Assembly: GCF_900109495.1 (NCBI RefSeq)
Contig: NZ_FOAA01000001.1
Location: forward strand, 372,001-436,000
Length of the DNA stretch: 64,000 nt
Direction of reading: 5' to 3'
Source of the DNA: Ectothiorhodospira marina
GTDB lineage: Bacteria; Pseudomonadota; Gammaproteobacteria; Ectothiorhodospirales; Ectothiorhodospiraceae
Shown here: positions 48,879-58,257 of the stretch, one piece after another
Numbering within the stretch: the stretch's first letter is position 1
Layout of the letters: each line of letters begins with the position of its first letter
Notes under the pieces: generated by a model
Told to the model about the DNA's origin: nothing
The model's database searches: none
What the model saw: only the letters and a program-made list of their open reading frames with translations
Translations under genes and position numbers: made by a program

Positions 48879-50203
48879 TGCGTTTCCGTTGTGGCTGGAG
48901 TCTGTTGGAGGATCGCTTGGGCACATTGTAACCCACTGATCACTGCTCCCTCGAGCGTTGCTGGCAGGCCGGTGAGAGTATAGTCGCCGGCCAACCACAG
49001 GCCCGGCTGGGGTAGGGTGTTGCCCGGTCGCAGTCGGTCGCAGTCCACTGCCGCGCGGAATGTGGCCTGCTTTTCGCGGATCACCCAACTCTTCAGTGGG
49101 AAGGGCCAGTCTGGAAAGAGCATGTGTAGCTCCGCCCGTACCTGGGCCACCAGCGCCTGATTGTCCATTTGCATGTGAGGCCCGGAAGCCGAGATGACCA
49201 CGGCCATGAGCCCGGGTTGGCCCGTGATGCGGCGATCGAAGGTCCATTGGGCGGTGGTGCCCAGCATGCCAAAGAAAGGTGTTTGCAAGCGGACTGACTC
49301 GGGGTACTGCAGATAGACGGTGCAGATGGGCTCGGTTTCCAGGGCCTCAAGGCCTTCGGTGACATCTTTCAGGCCTGGCAGCGGCTTGAGCAGGCGCGCG
49401 GCGGCGGGGTGCGCCGTGGCCAGGACCACCTGATGCGCATCAAGCGTCTCGCCGTCACGCAGGGCCAGGGTGAATCCCGTCTCCGTTGGGATCACGCTGC
49501 ATACGTGGGTGAGGGTGCGTACGCTTACACCCCGCGCATCAAGCCATTGGTGGGCGGGTTTCGGCAGGAGATCTCCCAAGCTCATCCTCGGAACCAGCAG
49601 ATCCGCGTGACTGCGGTGACCGGAGAACGCGCCGCGCAGTACCGCGCAGAACAGTTTGGCTGAGGCCTGCGTGAGCGGGGTGTTCAAAGTGGCCAGGCAC
49701 AAGGGTTCCCACAGGCCACGCACCAGAACTTCCGGCTGTCCATGTTCGTGCAGCAGGCGGCTAACGGAGATGTCCTCATCCTGCTGCCAACGCATTAGAC
49801 GGGCCAGGCCGGGAAGAGCCCTCAGCCGGTCTCGCCCCGGCATGCCACGGGCGCTGAGCAGGCCGGCCAGAAGATGCAGGGGCGCGGGCAGATAAAAACT
49901 GGCCAGGCTGATTCCCGGGGCGCCGGCTTCCCGCATGTTCAGGTCCAGGGGCAGGCGCATGAAGGCGCGAGACTCCTCCATGCCCAGCGTCTTCATCAGC
50001 CGGAGGGTGTGCTCGTAGGCCCCCAGTAGCAGGTGCTGGCCGTTGTCCAGCGGCATGCCGTCCCTATCCACTCGCCGCGCACGCCCCCCCAGGTGTCGGG
50101 TGGCCTCCAGCACTGTGACCCGGCGTCCCGCCTCGGTGAGGCGTACGGCTGCGGACAGGCCGGCCCAGCCACCACCCACGATACAGATATCGTGTGTCGT
50201 CAT
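48875..50203 (-). CDS. hpnE: Hydroxysqualene dehydroxylase
   Basis: 442 residues from ATG 50203. FAD-binding start CIVGGGWAGLSAAVRLTEAGRRVTVLE, GGRARRV and a C-terminal LWLAGDYTLTGLPATLEGAV motif define an amine-oxidase-type flavoprotein of the HpnE family, which reduces hydroxysqualene to squalene. Overlaps hpnD by four bases. Distinguished from CrtI/CrtD desaturases by length and operon. Confidence 0.93.
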   Translation of the reverse strand: MTTHDICIVGGGWAGLSAAVRLTEAGRRVTVLEATRHLGGRARRVDRDGMPLDNGQHLLLGAYEHTLRLMKTLGMEESRAFMRLPLDLNMREAGAPGISLASFYLPAPLHLLAGLLSARGMPGRDRLRALPGLARLMRWQQDEDISVSRLLHEHGQPEVLVRGLWEPLCLATLNTPLTQASAKLFCAVLRGAFSGHRSHADLLVPRMSLGDLLPKPAHQWLDARGVSVRTLTHVCSVIPTETGFTLALRDGETLDAHQVVLATAHPAAARLLKPLPGLKDVTEGLEALETEPICTVYLQYPESVRLQTPFFGMLGTTAQWTFDRRITGQPGLMAVVISASGPHMQMDNQALVAQVRAELHMLFPDWPFPLKSWVIREKQATFRAAVDCDRLRPGNTLPQPGLWLAGDYTLTGLPATLEGAVISGLQCAQAILQQTPATTETQ

Positions 50204-51063
50204 CCCTTGATGGCCTTGCGATGGCGCCGTTTTTCGTGCCGGGCCGTGCGCCAGGCGATCCACAGCTTACGCACGGGTGTCAGTCGGACGCGCTGCTCCA
50301 GTACCCGGTAACCATCGGCGGCAATCTCGTCCAGCAGGGTGCGGTAGATGGCCGCCATGATGATGCCGCTGCGCTGGGCATGGCGGTCGGTCTCGGGCAG
50401 GTGTTCGAAGGCGCGCCGATAATAGTCGCGTGCCCGGTCGGCCTGGAAGGCGAAGAGGCTCCGCAGTCGCTCGGAGGTTTGTGGTCGCTGCAGATCCGCG
50501 GGCTGAACACCAAAGCGCTCCAGTTCGTCCAGCGGGATATAGATTCGACCCCGGCGGGCATCTTCCAGGACATCGCGCAGGATGTTGGTGAGCTGGAAGG
50601 CCATGCCCAGGTCATGGGCGTAGCGTGCGGTCTTGCGATCCTCGTAGCCGAATATCTCGGCGGACATGAGTCCCACCACCGAGGCTACCCGGTAACAGTA
50701 CAGCGACAATTCGGTGAAGCTGGGGTAGGCGTCGAATTCCAGGTCCATCTGCATGCCATCAATGATCTCCCGGAAGTGTTCCTCGGGGAGATTGAAGCGC
50801 TCGATGCAGGGTTGCAAGGCCTGACACACGGGATGAGACGGCTGGCCGCTGAAGGTTTCCGAGACCTGGTCCCGCCACCAGTCCAGCTTGGCCCGAGCCA
50901 CGGCCGGATCCTGGCATTCGTCCACCACGTCGTCCACCTCCCGACAGAAGGCGTAGAGCGCAGTGATGGCCCGGCGTCGTTCCGGTGGCAGGAACAAGAA
51001 GCTGTAATAGAAACTGGAACCGCTACCGGCGGCCTTTTCCTGGCAATACTGATCGGGAGTCAT
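50200..51063 (-). CDS. hpnD: Presqualene diphosphate synthase
   Basis: 287 residues, trans-isoprenyl diphosphate synthase fold. Aspartate-rich motifs CREVDDVVDE and TNILRDVLEDARRGRIYIP bind magnesium diphosphate. HpnD joins two farnesyl diphosphates to presqualene diphosphate. Between hpnC and hpnE, so the three-step HpnCDE squalene route is complete. Confidence 0.93.
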   Translation of the reverse strand: MTPDQYCQEKAAGSGSSFYYSFLFLPPERRRAITALYAFCREVDDVVDECQDPAVARAKLDWWRDQVSETFSGQPSHPVCQALQPCIERFNLPEEHFREIIDGMQMDLEFDAYPSFTELSLYCYRVASVVGLMSAEIFGYEDRKTARYAHDLGMAFQLTNILRDVLEDARRGRIYIPLDELERFGVQPADLQRPQTSERLRSLFAFQADRARDYYRRAFEHLPETDRHAQRSGIIMAAIYRTLLDEIAADGYRVLEQRVRLTPVRKLWIAWRTARHEKRRHRKAIKG

Positions 51064-51107
51064 GGATCTGGTTCGCTTGGGCGGTGAATGCGTAAACTAT
51101 CATACCG

Positions 51108-52007
51108 TCATACAGGCAGGCGTCCCGGTAACAGTCCATCCCTGAGGATGACCAGATAATCCCGGCTACCCAGGCGCGGACGGGAAAACAGGTCCGCCTG
51201 CTGGCGCTGAAGATGCCAGACCACGCGGGCGCCAGCCACGATGATCAGGCGAATCTCCAAGCCCAGGCGACCGGGCAGCATGGCCCCCAGGGGGGCCCCG
51301 CTGCGTAGCAGTTGATCGGCGCGTTGGAACTGTTTGCGCATCAGTTGTCGGAAGGCATCATCGGTGAGCTGGTGGCGGAAATGGTTCTCGGTGACCCCGA
51401 AGGCCTGCATCTCCTCCTGCGGGATATAGATGCGTCCCATTTCGTGGTAGTCCTGGGCCATGTCCTGGTAAAAATTGATGAGTTGCAAGCTCGAGCAGAC
51501 GGCATCGGACAACGCCAGGCGTCGGGGGTCGGCCTGGTTGCACAGGTGCAGTAGCAGGCGCCCCACCGGGTTGGCGGAACACCGGCAATACTGAATGACA
51601 TCGCCAAACGTGGCGTAGCGATGCGTGGTGACATCCTGACGAAATGCGGTGAGCAGATCATGGAACAGCCCGACGGGCAGGTTGAAGGTCGGGATGGCAT
51701 GGCTCAGGGCGATGAAGGTGGGGTCGTTATCCGGCTCGCCAGCGGCTGCGGCATCGAGCTGCTGCCCCAGGTCATCCAGTGCACGAAGGCGTTCCTCCTC
51801 GGAGCGCTCACCTTCATCCGCCAGATCGTCTCCCCGACGGGCAAAACTGTAGATGGCGGCCACCGGACGACGCAAATGGGCAGGCAGCAGGCGCGAGGCC
51901 ACCGGGAAGTTTTCGTAATGACCATGGGCCTGACGCAGACATTCACGGTAAGCCTGGTCCACAGGTTGGCTGGCGGCGTTCATCTGTTCCCACTGGGTAG
52001 GGTTCAA
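51108..52007 (-). CDS. hpnC: Hydroxysqualene synthase HpnC
   Basis: 299 residues, paralogue of HpnD. SFARRGDDLADEGE and INFYQDMAQDYHEMGRIYIP are the two acidic motifs. HpnC converts presqualene diphosphate to hydroxysqualene. Leads the hpnC-hpnD-hpnE-SDR operon, 44 bp before hpnD. No squalene-hopene cyclase gene is in the window. Confidence 0.92.
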   Translation of the reverse strand: MNPTQWEQMNAASQPVDQAYRECLRQAHGHYENFPVASRLLPAHLRRPVAAIYSFARRGDDLADEGERSEEERLRALDDLGQQLDAAAAGEPDNDPTFIALSHAIPTFNLPVGLFHDLLTAFRQDVTTHRYATFGDVIQYCRCSANPVGRLLLHLCNQADPRRLALSDAVCSSLQLINFYQDMAQDYHEMGRIYIPQEEMQAFGVTENHFRHQLTDDAFRQLMRKQFQRADQLLRSGAPLGAMLPGRLGLEIRLIIVAGARVVWHLQRQQADLFSRPRLGSRDYLVILRDGLLPGRLPV

Positions 52008-52116
52008 ATGGCGTGGAGTTTACCATGGTCTCGGGTGAACTCCCCTGCGCGAGCGGTGAGTGGGGGCACGGGCGGTACACTCAATGGATTCCTCTGACGC
52101 GAGATGAAACACCTTC

Positions 52117-52626
52117 ATGTGGTATGACCCGGCGTTTCTTGGCCTTCAGGCCGCATCGGCTGAGCACAGTTCGTCCTTGCGACGCTTGTCGCGGACTGGA
52201 GAAGAGGTGGTTTGGGCCTTCCCCGATGTCCCGCGGCCTCTCCATGAGGCGGGCCTGCAGTCCTGCGTCAGTCGTTGTACGGAGGCCGTCGTCGGGGTGT
52301 ACCGGGGCCGGGTGATCGCTTTCGGCGGCCTGGGAAAAATGGAGCCGGGAGGGGATGGTTTTCTGCGTCACCTGATCGTGCACCCGGACTATCGGGGCCG
52401 GGGTGTGGGGTCGACAATGCTGCGTCATTTGACCCATAGGGCCTTTGCGCATTACCGCTGCCGGGAGGTGCATGTTCGGGTTTCTTCACGCAATGTTCCG
52501 GCCACCCTATTTTTCTATGAGCTGGGTTTTCTGCCTTACGGCATGCTGTCCGGCGTGACGGATCCCTACGGTGGCGGCATCATGCGCTTGCGTTTGCGGC
52601 GCAGGGATCTGGAAGAGGCGTCGTAG
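52117..52626 (+). CDS. GNAT family N-acetyltransferase
   Basis: 169 residues. The acetyl-CoA site LRHLIVHPDYRGRGVGSTMLRHL lies near residues 85-107, followed by EVHVRVSSRNVPATLFFYELGF, both typical of GNAT enzymes. The N-terminal 70 residues are not recognised. Substrate unknown. Lies in its own transcription unit between the hpn operon (divergent) and bchI. Confidence 0.85.
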   Translation: MWYDPAFLGLQAASAEHSSSLRRLSRTGEEVVWAFPDVPRPLHEAGLQSCVSRCTEAVVGVYRGRVIAFGGLGKMEPGGDGFLRHLIVHPDYRGRGVGSTMLRHLTHRAFAHYRCREVHVRVSSRNVPATLFFYELGFLPYGMLSGVTDPYGGGIMRLRLRRRDLEEAS

Positions 52627-52863
52627 GGAAGGGGTGCCCCTGACTCCCGTCAAGTTGGCAGGCATTTACCCGTGGGATGGCAGCCTTCACCTTTGTTTTT
52701 TTGACTCGTTTGGGAGAATATTACGCGCTTTACGCTGCTGCGCGGGTGTTCTCGGTACGCACCGCCGGGAGGCTCTGGTAAGATCGCCCCGCGTCGCACC
52801 TCAAAACCGGCAGTGGCATGGATTTCCGTGCACGGCCGCTACCTAAGGCAGAACAAACAGACT

Positions 52864-53889
52864 ATGGCTTTGACGTTTCCGTTTTCGGCGATTGTCGCGC
52901 AGGACGAGATGAAGCTCGCCATTCTTATCTCCGCCATTGATCCGAGTATTGGCGGGGTGCTGGTGTTCGGGGATCGGGGTACCGGCAAATCCACCACGGT
53001 CCGTGCCCTGGCAGCCCTGTTGCCGCCCATGGAGGCGGTGGTGAACTGTCCTTATGGGTGTGCTCCGGACAAAAAGGCGGGTCTGTGCAAGATGTGCGAT
53101 GGGCCCGATGCCAAGGAGGCACCCAAGACCCGTCAGGTGCCGGTGCCGGTGGTGGATATGCCGCTGGGCGTCACCGAAGACCGGGTTGTGGGCGCCCTGG
53201 ATCTGGAGCGGGCCCTGACCCAGGGTGAAAAGGCCTTTGAGCCGGGTCTGCTGGCCCGCGCCCATCGCGGTTTTCTGTATATCGATGAGGTCAACCTGCT
53301 GGAGGACCACTTGGTGGACCTGCTGCTGGACGTGGCCGCCTCCGGTGAGAACGTGGTGGAGCGCGAAGGCCTGAGTGTGCGCCATCCCGCCAAGTTCGTG
53401 CTTATCGGTAGTGGTAACCCGGAGGAAGGGGAACTGCGTCCGCAGTTGCTGGACCGCTTCGGTCTCTCCGTGGAGATCAGCACGCCCGAGGACCTGCCCA
53501 CCCGTATCGAAGTGGTGCGTCGCCGTGATGCCTTTGAAAAGGACCCGGAGGGCTTTACTCAGCGCTTCGAGAAGGAAGATGCGGAACTGCGCAAGAGAAT
53601 CACTGCGGGTCGAGAACTCCTGCCAGACGTGGTGGTGCCCGATGCGGCCCTGGAGCGGGCAGCCCAGCTTTGCCTGGCCCTGGGCACTGATGGCCTGCGT
53701 GGTGAACTCACACTGATCCGTGCTGCCCGCGGCCTGGCGGCCTTCGAGGGTGATAAAGAGGTGACCGATGAGCACCTCAAGCGCGTGGCGCCGCCGGCCC
53801 TGCGCCATCGCCTGCGTCGTAACCCACTGGATGACGCTGGATCCTCCGTGCGCGTGGGGCGTGCCATCGAGGAGCTGTTCGGCGCATGA
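52864..53889 (+). CDS. bchI: Magnesium chelatase ATPase subunit I
   Basis: 341 residues from ATG 52864. Walker A GDRGTGKST at residues 36-44, Walker B GFLYIDEVNLLEDH, sensor VLIGSGNPEEGELRPQLLDRFG with the arginine finger, and the NCPYGCAPDKKAGLC insert typical of BchI. It forms AAA+ rings with BchD that drive Mg insertion into protoporphyrin IX by BchH. The gene overlaps bchD by four bases. bchH is not in the window. Confidence 0.97.
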   Translation: MALTFPFSAIVAQDEMKLAILISAIDPSIGGVLVFGDRGTGKSTTVRALAALLPPMEAVVNCPYGCAPDKKAGLCKMCDGPDAKEAPKTRQVPVPVVDMPLGVTEDRVVGALDLERALTQGEKAFEPGLLARAHRGFLYIDEVNLLEDHLVDLLLDVAASGENVVEREGLSVRHPAKFVLIGSGNPEEGELRPQLLDRFGLSVEISTPEDLPTRIEVVRRRDAFEKDPEGFTQRFEKEDAELRKRITAGRELLPDVVVPDAALERAAQLCLALGTDGLRGELTLIRAARGLAAFEGDKEVTDEHLKRVAPPALRHRLRRNPLDDAGSSVRVGRAIEELFGA

Positions 53890-55679
53890 CCGAAACCATG
53901 GCCCCCGAACTGACGCCGTGGGCATTGGCCAGCATCGCCGCTGGCCTGTTTGCCGTGGATCCCCAGGGGTGTGGTGGCGTGGCGGTGCGTGCCCATGCCG
54001 GCCCGGTGCGTGACCGCTGGCTGGAACAGCTGCGCCAGTTGTTGCCCGCGAAGGCGCCCATGCGGCGTCTGCCACTGCATATTGCCGATGGCCGTCTGCT
54101 CGGCGGCCTGGATCTGGCGGCCACGCTCAAGGCAGGAAAGCCCATTGCCGAACGCGGCCTCCTGGCAGAATGCGATGGTGGGGTGGCCGTCATGGCCATG
54201 GCAGAGCGGCTGACCTCCTCCACGGCCGGTCGCGTTGCGGCCGTGATGGATGCCCATGAAGTGGTCCTGGAGCGGGATGGTCTGGGCATGCGCGTGCCCA
54301 CCCGGTTTGGGGTGGTGGCCCTGGATGAGGGGATGTCCGAAGAAGAGCAGGTGCCCGATGTCCTGATGGATCGGCTGGCCTTCCACATGGATCTGATCCC
54401 CATCGCCGTGCGCGATATGGACGAACCCCTGTGGACCAGCGAAGACGTCACCCGCGCTCGGGCAATCCTGCCCGAGGTGGAGGTGAGCGACAAGATTCTG
54501 GAGGCCCTGTGTGGCACGGCCCGGGCGCTGGGCATCGCCTCTTTGCGGGTGCCATTCCTGGCCCTGCGCGCGGCGCGTGCGGCAGCGGCCCTGGATGGTC
54601 GGAATCAGGTAGCGGAAGAGGATGCAGCCCTGGCCGCCCGCCTGGTGCTGGCTCCCCGCGCCACCATGTTGCCACCCTCCGAGGAAGAGATGCCCGAGGA
54701 GCAGGAGCCGCCACCGCCAGAGGAGCCGCCTGAGGAGGAGCAGAAGCCAGAGGATCAGGAAGACCAGGATCCTGCGGAGCTGGACAAGCCCCTGGAAGAC
54801 CGCGTGCTGGAAGCTGCCAAAGCCTCATTGCCGGCGGGTTTGCTGGCGCAGTTGCAGGCCGGGTTGGGCGCCCGGTCCCGTTCCTCCGCCGCTGGCAAGG
54901 CCGGCGCACTGCAGCAGGGCAACCGTCGTGGGCGTCCCATTGGCACTCGTCGTGGGGAGCTGCGTGCCGGCGCCCGATTGAATGTCATCGAGACCTTGCG
55001 TGCCGCTGCCCCCTGGCAGCCGCTTCGACGGGCCCAGGCTCTGGCCGATGGCAGCTCTCCCAAGAGCCTGCGGGTCCATGTGCGCCGGGATGATTTTCGT
55101 ATCACCCGTTTCAAGCAACGCACTGAGACCACAACCATCTTTGCGGTGGATGCCTCCGGTTCCGCGGCCCTACATCGCCTCGCCGAGGCAAAGGGTGCCG
55201 TGGAGTTGCTGCTGGCTGACTGTTATATCCGTCGTGACCGTGTGGGCTTGATCGCCTTCAGGGGGGTGCAGGCCGATCTGCTGCTGCCACCGACGCGCTC
55301 GCTGGTTCGCGCCAAGCGCAGCCTCGCCGGGTTGCCGGGGGGCGGAGGGACGCCATTGGCCTCTGCCATTGACGCGGTGCGCGAGCTGGCCGAGTCGGTG
55401 AAACGGCGTGGCGAAACCCCCGTGGCCGTATTCCTCACCGATGGCCGGGCCAACATTGCTCGCGATGGCAGTCAGGGGCGTTCCAAGGCAATGGAGGATG
55501 CCCTGGCAGCTGCCAAGGAACTGGCTGCGGAGCAACTCAAGATCATTCTGGTGGATACCTCGCCACGGCCGCAGCGCAGCGGTCAGGAACTGGCCATGGC
55601 CATGCAGGCGCAATATCTGCCACTGCCCCATGCCGATGCCGCCACCCTGTCCAGCGCCGTTCAGACAGCCAGCAGTTGA
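53886..55679 (+). CDS. bchD: Magnesium chelatase subunit D
   Basis: 597 residues. An AAA+ domain without a working P-loop is followed by an acidic, proline-rich linker (about residues 260-305, with EEPPEEEQKPEDQEDQD). The C-terminal von Willebrand factor A domain carries the MIDAS motif DASGS in IFAVDASGSAALHRL, TPLASAIDAV and VFLTDGRANI. Coupled to bchI by ATGA overlap. Confidence 0.96.
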   Translation: MTETMAPELTPWALASIAAGLFAVDPQGCGGVAVRAHAGPVRDRWLEQLRQLLPAKAPMRRLPLHIADGRLLGGLDLAATLKAGKPIAERGLLAECDGGVAVMAMAERLTSSTAGRVAAVMDAHEVVLERDGLGMRVPTRFGVVALDEGMSEEEQVPDVLMDRLAFHMDLIPIAVRDMDEPLWTSEDVTRARAILPEVEVSDKILEALCGTARALGIASLRVPFLALRAARAAAALDGRNQVAEEDAALAARLVLAPRATMLPPSEEEMPEEQEPPPPEEPPEEEQKPEDQEDQDPAELDKPLEDRVLEAAKASLPAGLLAQLQAGLGARSRSSAAGKAGALQQGNRRGRPIGTRRGELRAGARLNVIETLRAAAPWQPLRRAQALADGSSPKSLRVHVRRDDFRITRFKQRTETTTIFAVDASGSAALHRLAEAKGAVELLLADCYIRRDRVGLIAFRGVQADLLLPPTRSLVRAKRSLAGLPGGGGTPLASAIDAVRELAESVKRRGETPVAVFLTDGRANIARDGSQGRSKAMEDALAAAKELAAEQLKIILVDTSPRPQRSGQELAMAMQAQYLPLPHADAATLSSAVQTASS

Positions 55680-55694
55680 TGCCGTGTTGACGTT

Positions 55695-56597
55695 GTGACC
55701 GAAATGACCCACTGGCCGGACTGGGAGCGGGAAGGGAAGGATTGGCCCAATCGCCATGTCAGTCGTTTTGTGGAGGCTGGCGGCGTGCGCTGGCATGTGC
55801 AGCGCATGGGGGAGGGGCCTTGCGTACTCCTCATCCATGGTACCGGTGCGGCGACCCACAGCTGGCGAGATGTGATGCCGCTACTGGCCCGTGAACACAC
55901 CGTGATCGCTGTCGACTTGCCTGGTCATGGTTTTTCACGCCCGCTGGATAAGGATCCCGCTCCCTTTACACTGCCCGGGATGGCCAGTGCCTTGGGCCGG
56001 TTGCTGGAGGGCCTGAAGGAACGCCCCGCTCTGGTGGTCGGGCATTCCGCGGGGGCGGCTGTGGGTGCGCGCCTGTGCCTGGACGACTGGGTGTGCCCCC
56101 GCACCCTGATCAGTCTCAATGGCGTGATGTTGCCCTTCCCTGGGGCGGTGACCTTATTGTTTTCCAATACCGCGCGATTGTTATCCATGATGCCCATGCT
56201 GCCCCAAATGGTGGCCTGGCGCGCCACGGATCGCCGCGCGGTGGAGGATCTGCTGCGTGGCACCGGCTCCACTGTGGACCCGAGGGGTACGGAGTTCTAT
56301 GGCCGGTTGATCCGTCATCCGGGGCATGTGGCCGGGGTGCTGAAGATGATGAACCACTGGGATCTGCAGCCCCTGGCGCGGGATCTGGCGAGGTTGCCGG
56401 TGGATCTGGCGCAGATTGTCGGTGACCGGGATCGGATGGTACCTCTGTCCGAGGCCCTGCGGGTGCAGGCGCTGGTACCCGGTTCAAGCCTGTTGCGCCT
56501 GCCGGGGCTGGGTCATCTGGCCCATGAGGAGAGGCCCTCCCTGCTGGCCCAGCAAGTGGCTCGTCAGGGGGTGGGCGGCGCCTCGGGGGTGTCTTGA
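55695..56597 (+). CDS. bchO: Alpha/beta hydrolase associated with Mg chelatase (BchO)
   Basis: 300 residues from GTG 55695 (ATG 55704 is an alternative). Oxyanion region LLIHGTGAATHSW, nucleophile elbow VVGHSAGAAVG, acid VGDRDRMVP and terminal LPGLGHLAHEE give a full catalytic triad. BchO follows bchID in many phototrophs; its exact job in chlorophyll synthesis is unknown. Last gene before crtI. Confidence 0.93.
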   Translation: MTEMTHWPDWEREGKDWPNRHVSRFVEAGGVRWHVQRMGEGPCVLLIHGTGAATHSWRDVMPLLAREHTVIAVDLPGHGFSRPLDKDPAPFTLPGMASALGRLLEGLKERPALVVGHSAGAAVGARLCLDDWVCPRTLISLNGVMLPFPGAVTLLFSNTARLLSMMPMLPQMVAWRATDRRAVEDLLRGTGSTVDPRGTEFYGRLIRHPGHVAGVLKMMNHWDLQPLARDLARLPVDLAQIVGDRDRMVPLSEALRVQALVPGSSLLRLPGLGHLAHEERPSLLAQQVARQGVGGASGVS

Positions 56598-56715
56598 TCC
56601 TTCCTTGTGTAATCGAAGTCAATTGACCTGGGATTTTCCACCACTCTCCTGTCTGGTCAGGGGTGGGGACCCCTGCTAGACTGCCGAGCAAGACTTACAC
56701 TTCATAGGGTTGCCC

Positions 56716-58257
56716 GTGACCACAGTTGCCGAGCCTGCCATCTCATCCTCCTCCGTTGATGATGCCCGTCCGCATGCCGTGGTGATCGGCAGCGGTTTTG
56801 GAGGGCTGGCCGCAGCCATCCGGCTTGGTGCCCGGGGCTATCGGGTGACGGTTCTGGAAAAGCTGGATGCGCCCGGTGGGCGTGCCTATGTGTTCCGCCA
56901 GGACGGCTTCACCTTCGATGCTGGTCCAACCATTGTCACCGCCCCCTTTGTGCTTGAGGAACTCTGGCAACTCTGCGGTCGGCGCATGGAGGATGACATT
57001 GATCTGCGCCCCATGGATCCCTTCTACCAGATTCGTTTTCACGACGGCGAGGTCTTCAACTATTGGGCCGATGTGGAAAAGGTGCGCGAGGAAGTCAAAC
57101 GCTTTGCGCCGGAGGACCTGGAGGGTTATGACGCCTACATGAAGGCCAGTCAGGCCAATTACAAGGTGGGCTTCGAGGATCTGGCGCATGTCCCCTTCAA
57201 TTCCATGCTGGATATGGCCAAGGTGGTCCCCGATCTGGTGAAGTTGCAGAGCTATCGCAGCGTTTACGGCCTGGTAGCCAAATATGTCAAGAATCCTCGG
57301 CTACGCGAGGTGCTCAGCTTTCATCCGTTGCTGGTGGGGGGCAATCCCTTCCGCACCACATCCGTCTACTGTCTGATTTCATACCTGGAGCGTCGCTACG
57401 GCGTTCACTTTGCCATGGGTGGCACGGGCCGACTGGTGGAAGGACTGGTGGATCTCATTCAGGGGCAGGGGAACGAAGTGCGCTGCGGCCAGGAGGTGGC
57501 CAACATCAATGTGCAGTCCGGGCGTGTCACCGGGGTGCGCATGAAGTCGGGTGAATCCATATCCGCCGACATTGTGGTATCCAATGCCGACTCCGCCTCC
57601 ACCTATCGCAACCTGGTGCCGTCACCGGCCCGTCAGCGCTGGACCAATAGCCGCATTGAGCGGGCCCGTTATTCCATGAGTCTGTTTGTATGGTATTTCG
57701 GTACGAAAAAGCGTTATGAGGACGTGCCGCACCATTCCATCATTCTGGGGCCACGCTACAAGGAGCTGATCGAGGACATTTTTCAGCGCAAGATTCTGGC
57801 CGAAGACTTCAGCCTGTATCTCCATCGGCCCACCAAGACCGATCCCTCCCTGGCGCCAGAGGGTTGCGACACCTTCTATGTCCTCTCGCCGGTGCCGCAC
57901 ATGCAAAGCGGTGTGGACTGGGCGCAGCAGGCTGAGCCCTACCGTCAAAAAATCTCCGAATTCTTGTCTTCCAGCATACTGCCCGATCTGGAGCAGCAGG
58001 TGATCAGTTCCCATATGATCACTCCCCAGTACTTCCAGGACGATCTCAACTCCTTCCGCGGCGCCGCATTTGGGCTGGAGCCGGTCATGCTGCAAAGTGC
58101 GGCATTCCGCCCACACAACAAGAGCGAGGACGTGAAAGGACTCTACCTGGTGGGCGCCGGGACGCATCCCGGCGCCGGTCTGCCGGGCGTGATCTCCTCG
58201 GCACGCGTGCTGGACAGCGTGGTTCCGGATGCAGCCCAAGCGAAAGGTGCCCGATGA
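56716..58257 (+). CDS. crtI: Phytoene desaturase
   Basis: 513 residues from GTG 56716 (AGGG five bases upstream; TTG 56710 possible). FAD site VVIGSGFGGLAAAIRLGARGYRVTVLEK, GGRAYVFRQDGFTFDAGPTIV and the C-terminal GLYLVGAGTHPGAGLPGVI. It introduces the successive double bonds that turn phytoene into neurosporene or lycopene. Overlaps crtB by four bases. Confidence 0.97.
   Translation: MTTVAEPAISSSSVDDARPHAVVIGSGFGGLAAAIRLGARGYRVTVLEKLDAPGGRAYVFRQDGFTFDAGPTIVTAPFVLEELWQLCGRRMEDDIDLRPMDPFYQIRFHDGEVFNYWADVEKVREEVKRFAPEDLEGYDAYMKASQANYKVGFEDLAHVPFNSMLDMAKVVPDLVKLQSYRSVYGLVAKYVKNPRLREVLSFHPLLVGGNPFRTTSVYCLISYLERRYGVHFAMGGTGRLVEGLVDLIQGQGNEVRCGQEVANINVQSGRVTGVRMKSGESISADIVVSNADSASTYRNLVPSPARQRWTNSRIERARYSMSLFVWYFGTKKRYEDVPHHSIILGPRYKELIEDIFQRKILAEDFSLYLHRPTKTDPSLAPEGCDTFYVLSPVPHMQSGVDWAQQAEPYRQKISEFLSSSILPDLEQQVISSHMITPQYFQDDLNSFRGAAFGLEPVMLQSAAFRPHNKSEDVKGLYLVGAGTHPGAGLPGVISSARVLDSVVPDAAQAKGAR

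Noticed and set aside
56598-56715. A PpsR/CrtJ site upstream of crtI (TGC-N12-ACA)
   Set aside because: One half-site is off consensus and no promoter could be placed around it, so it was not listed as a feature.
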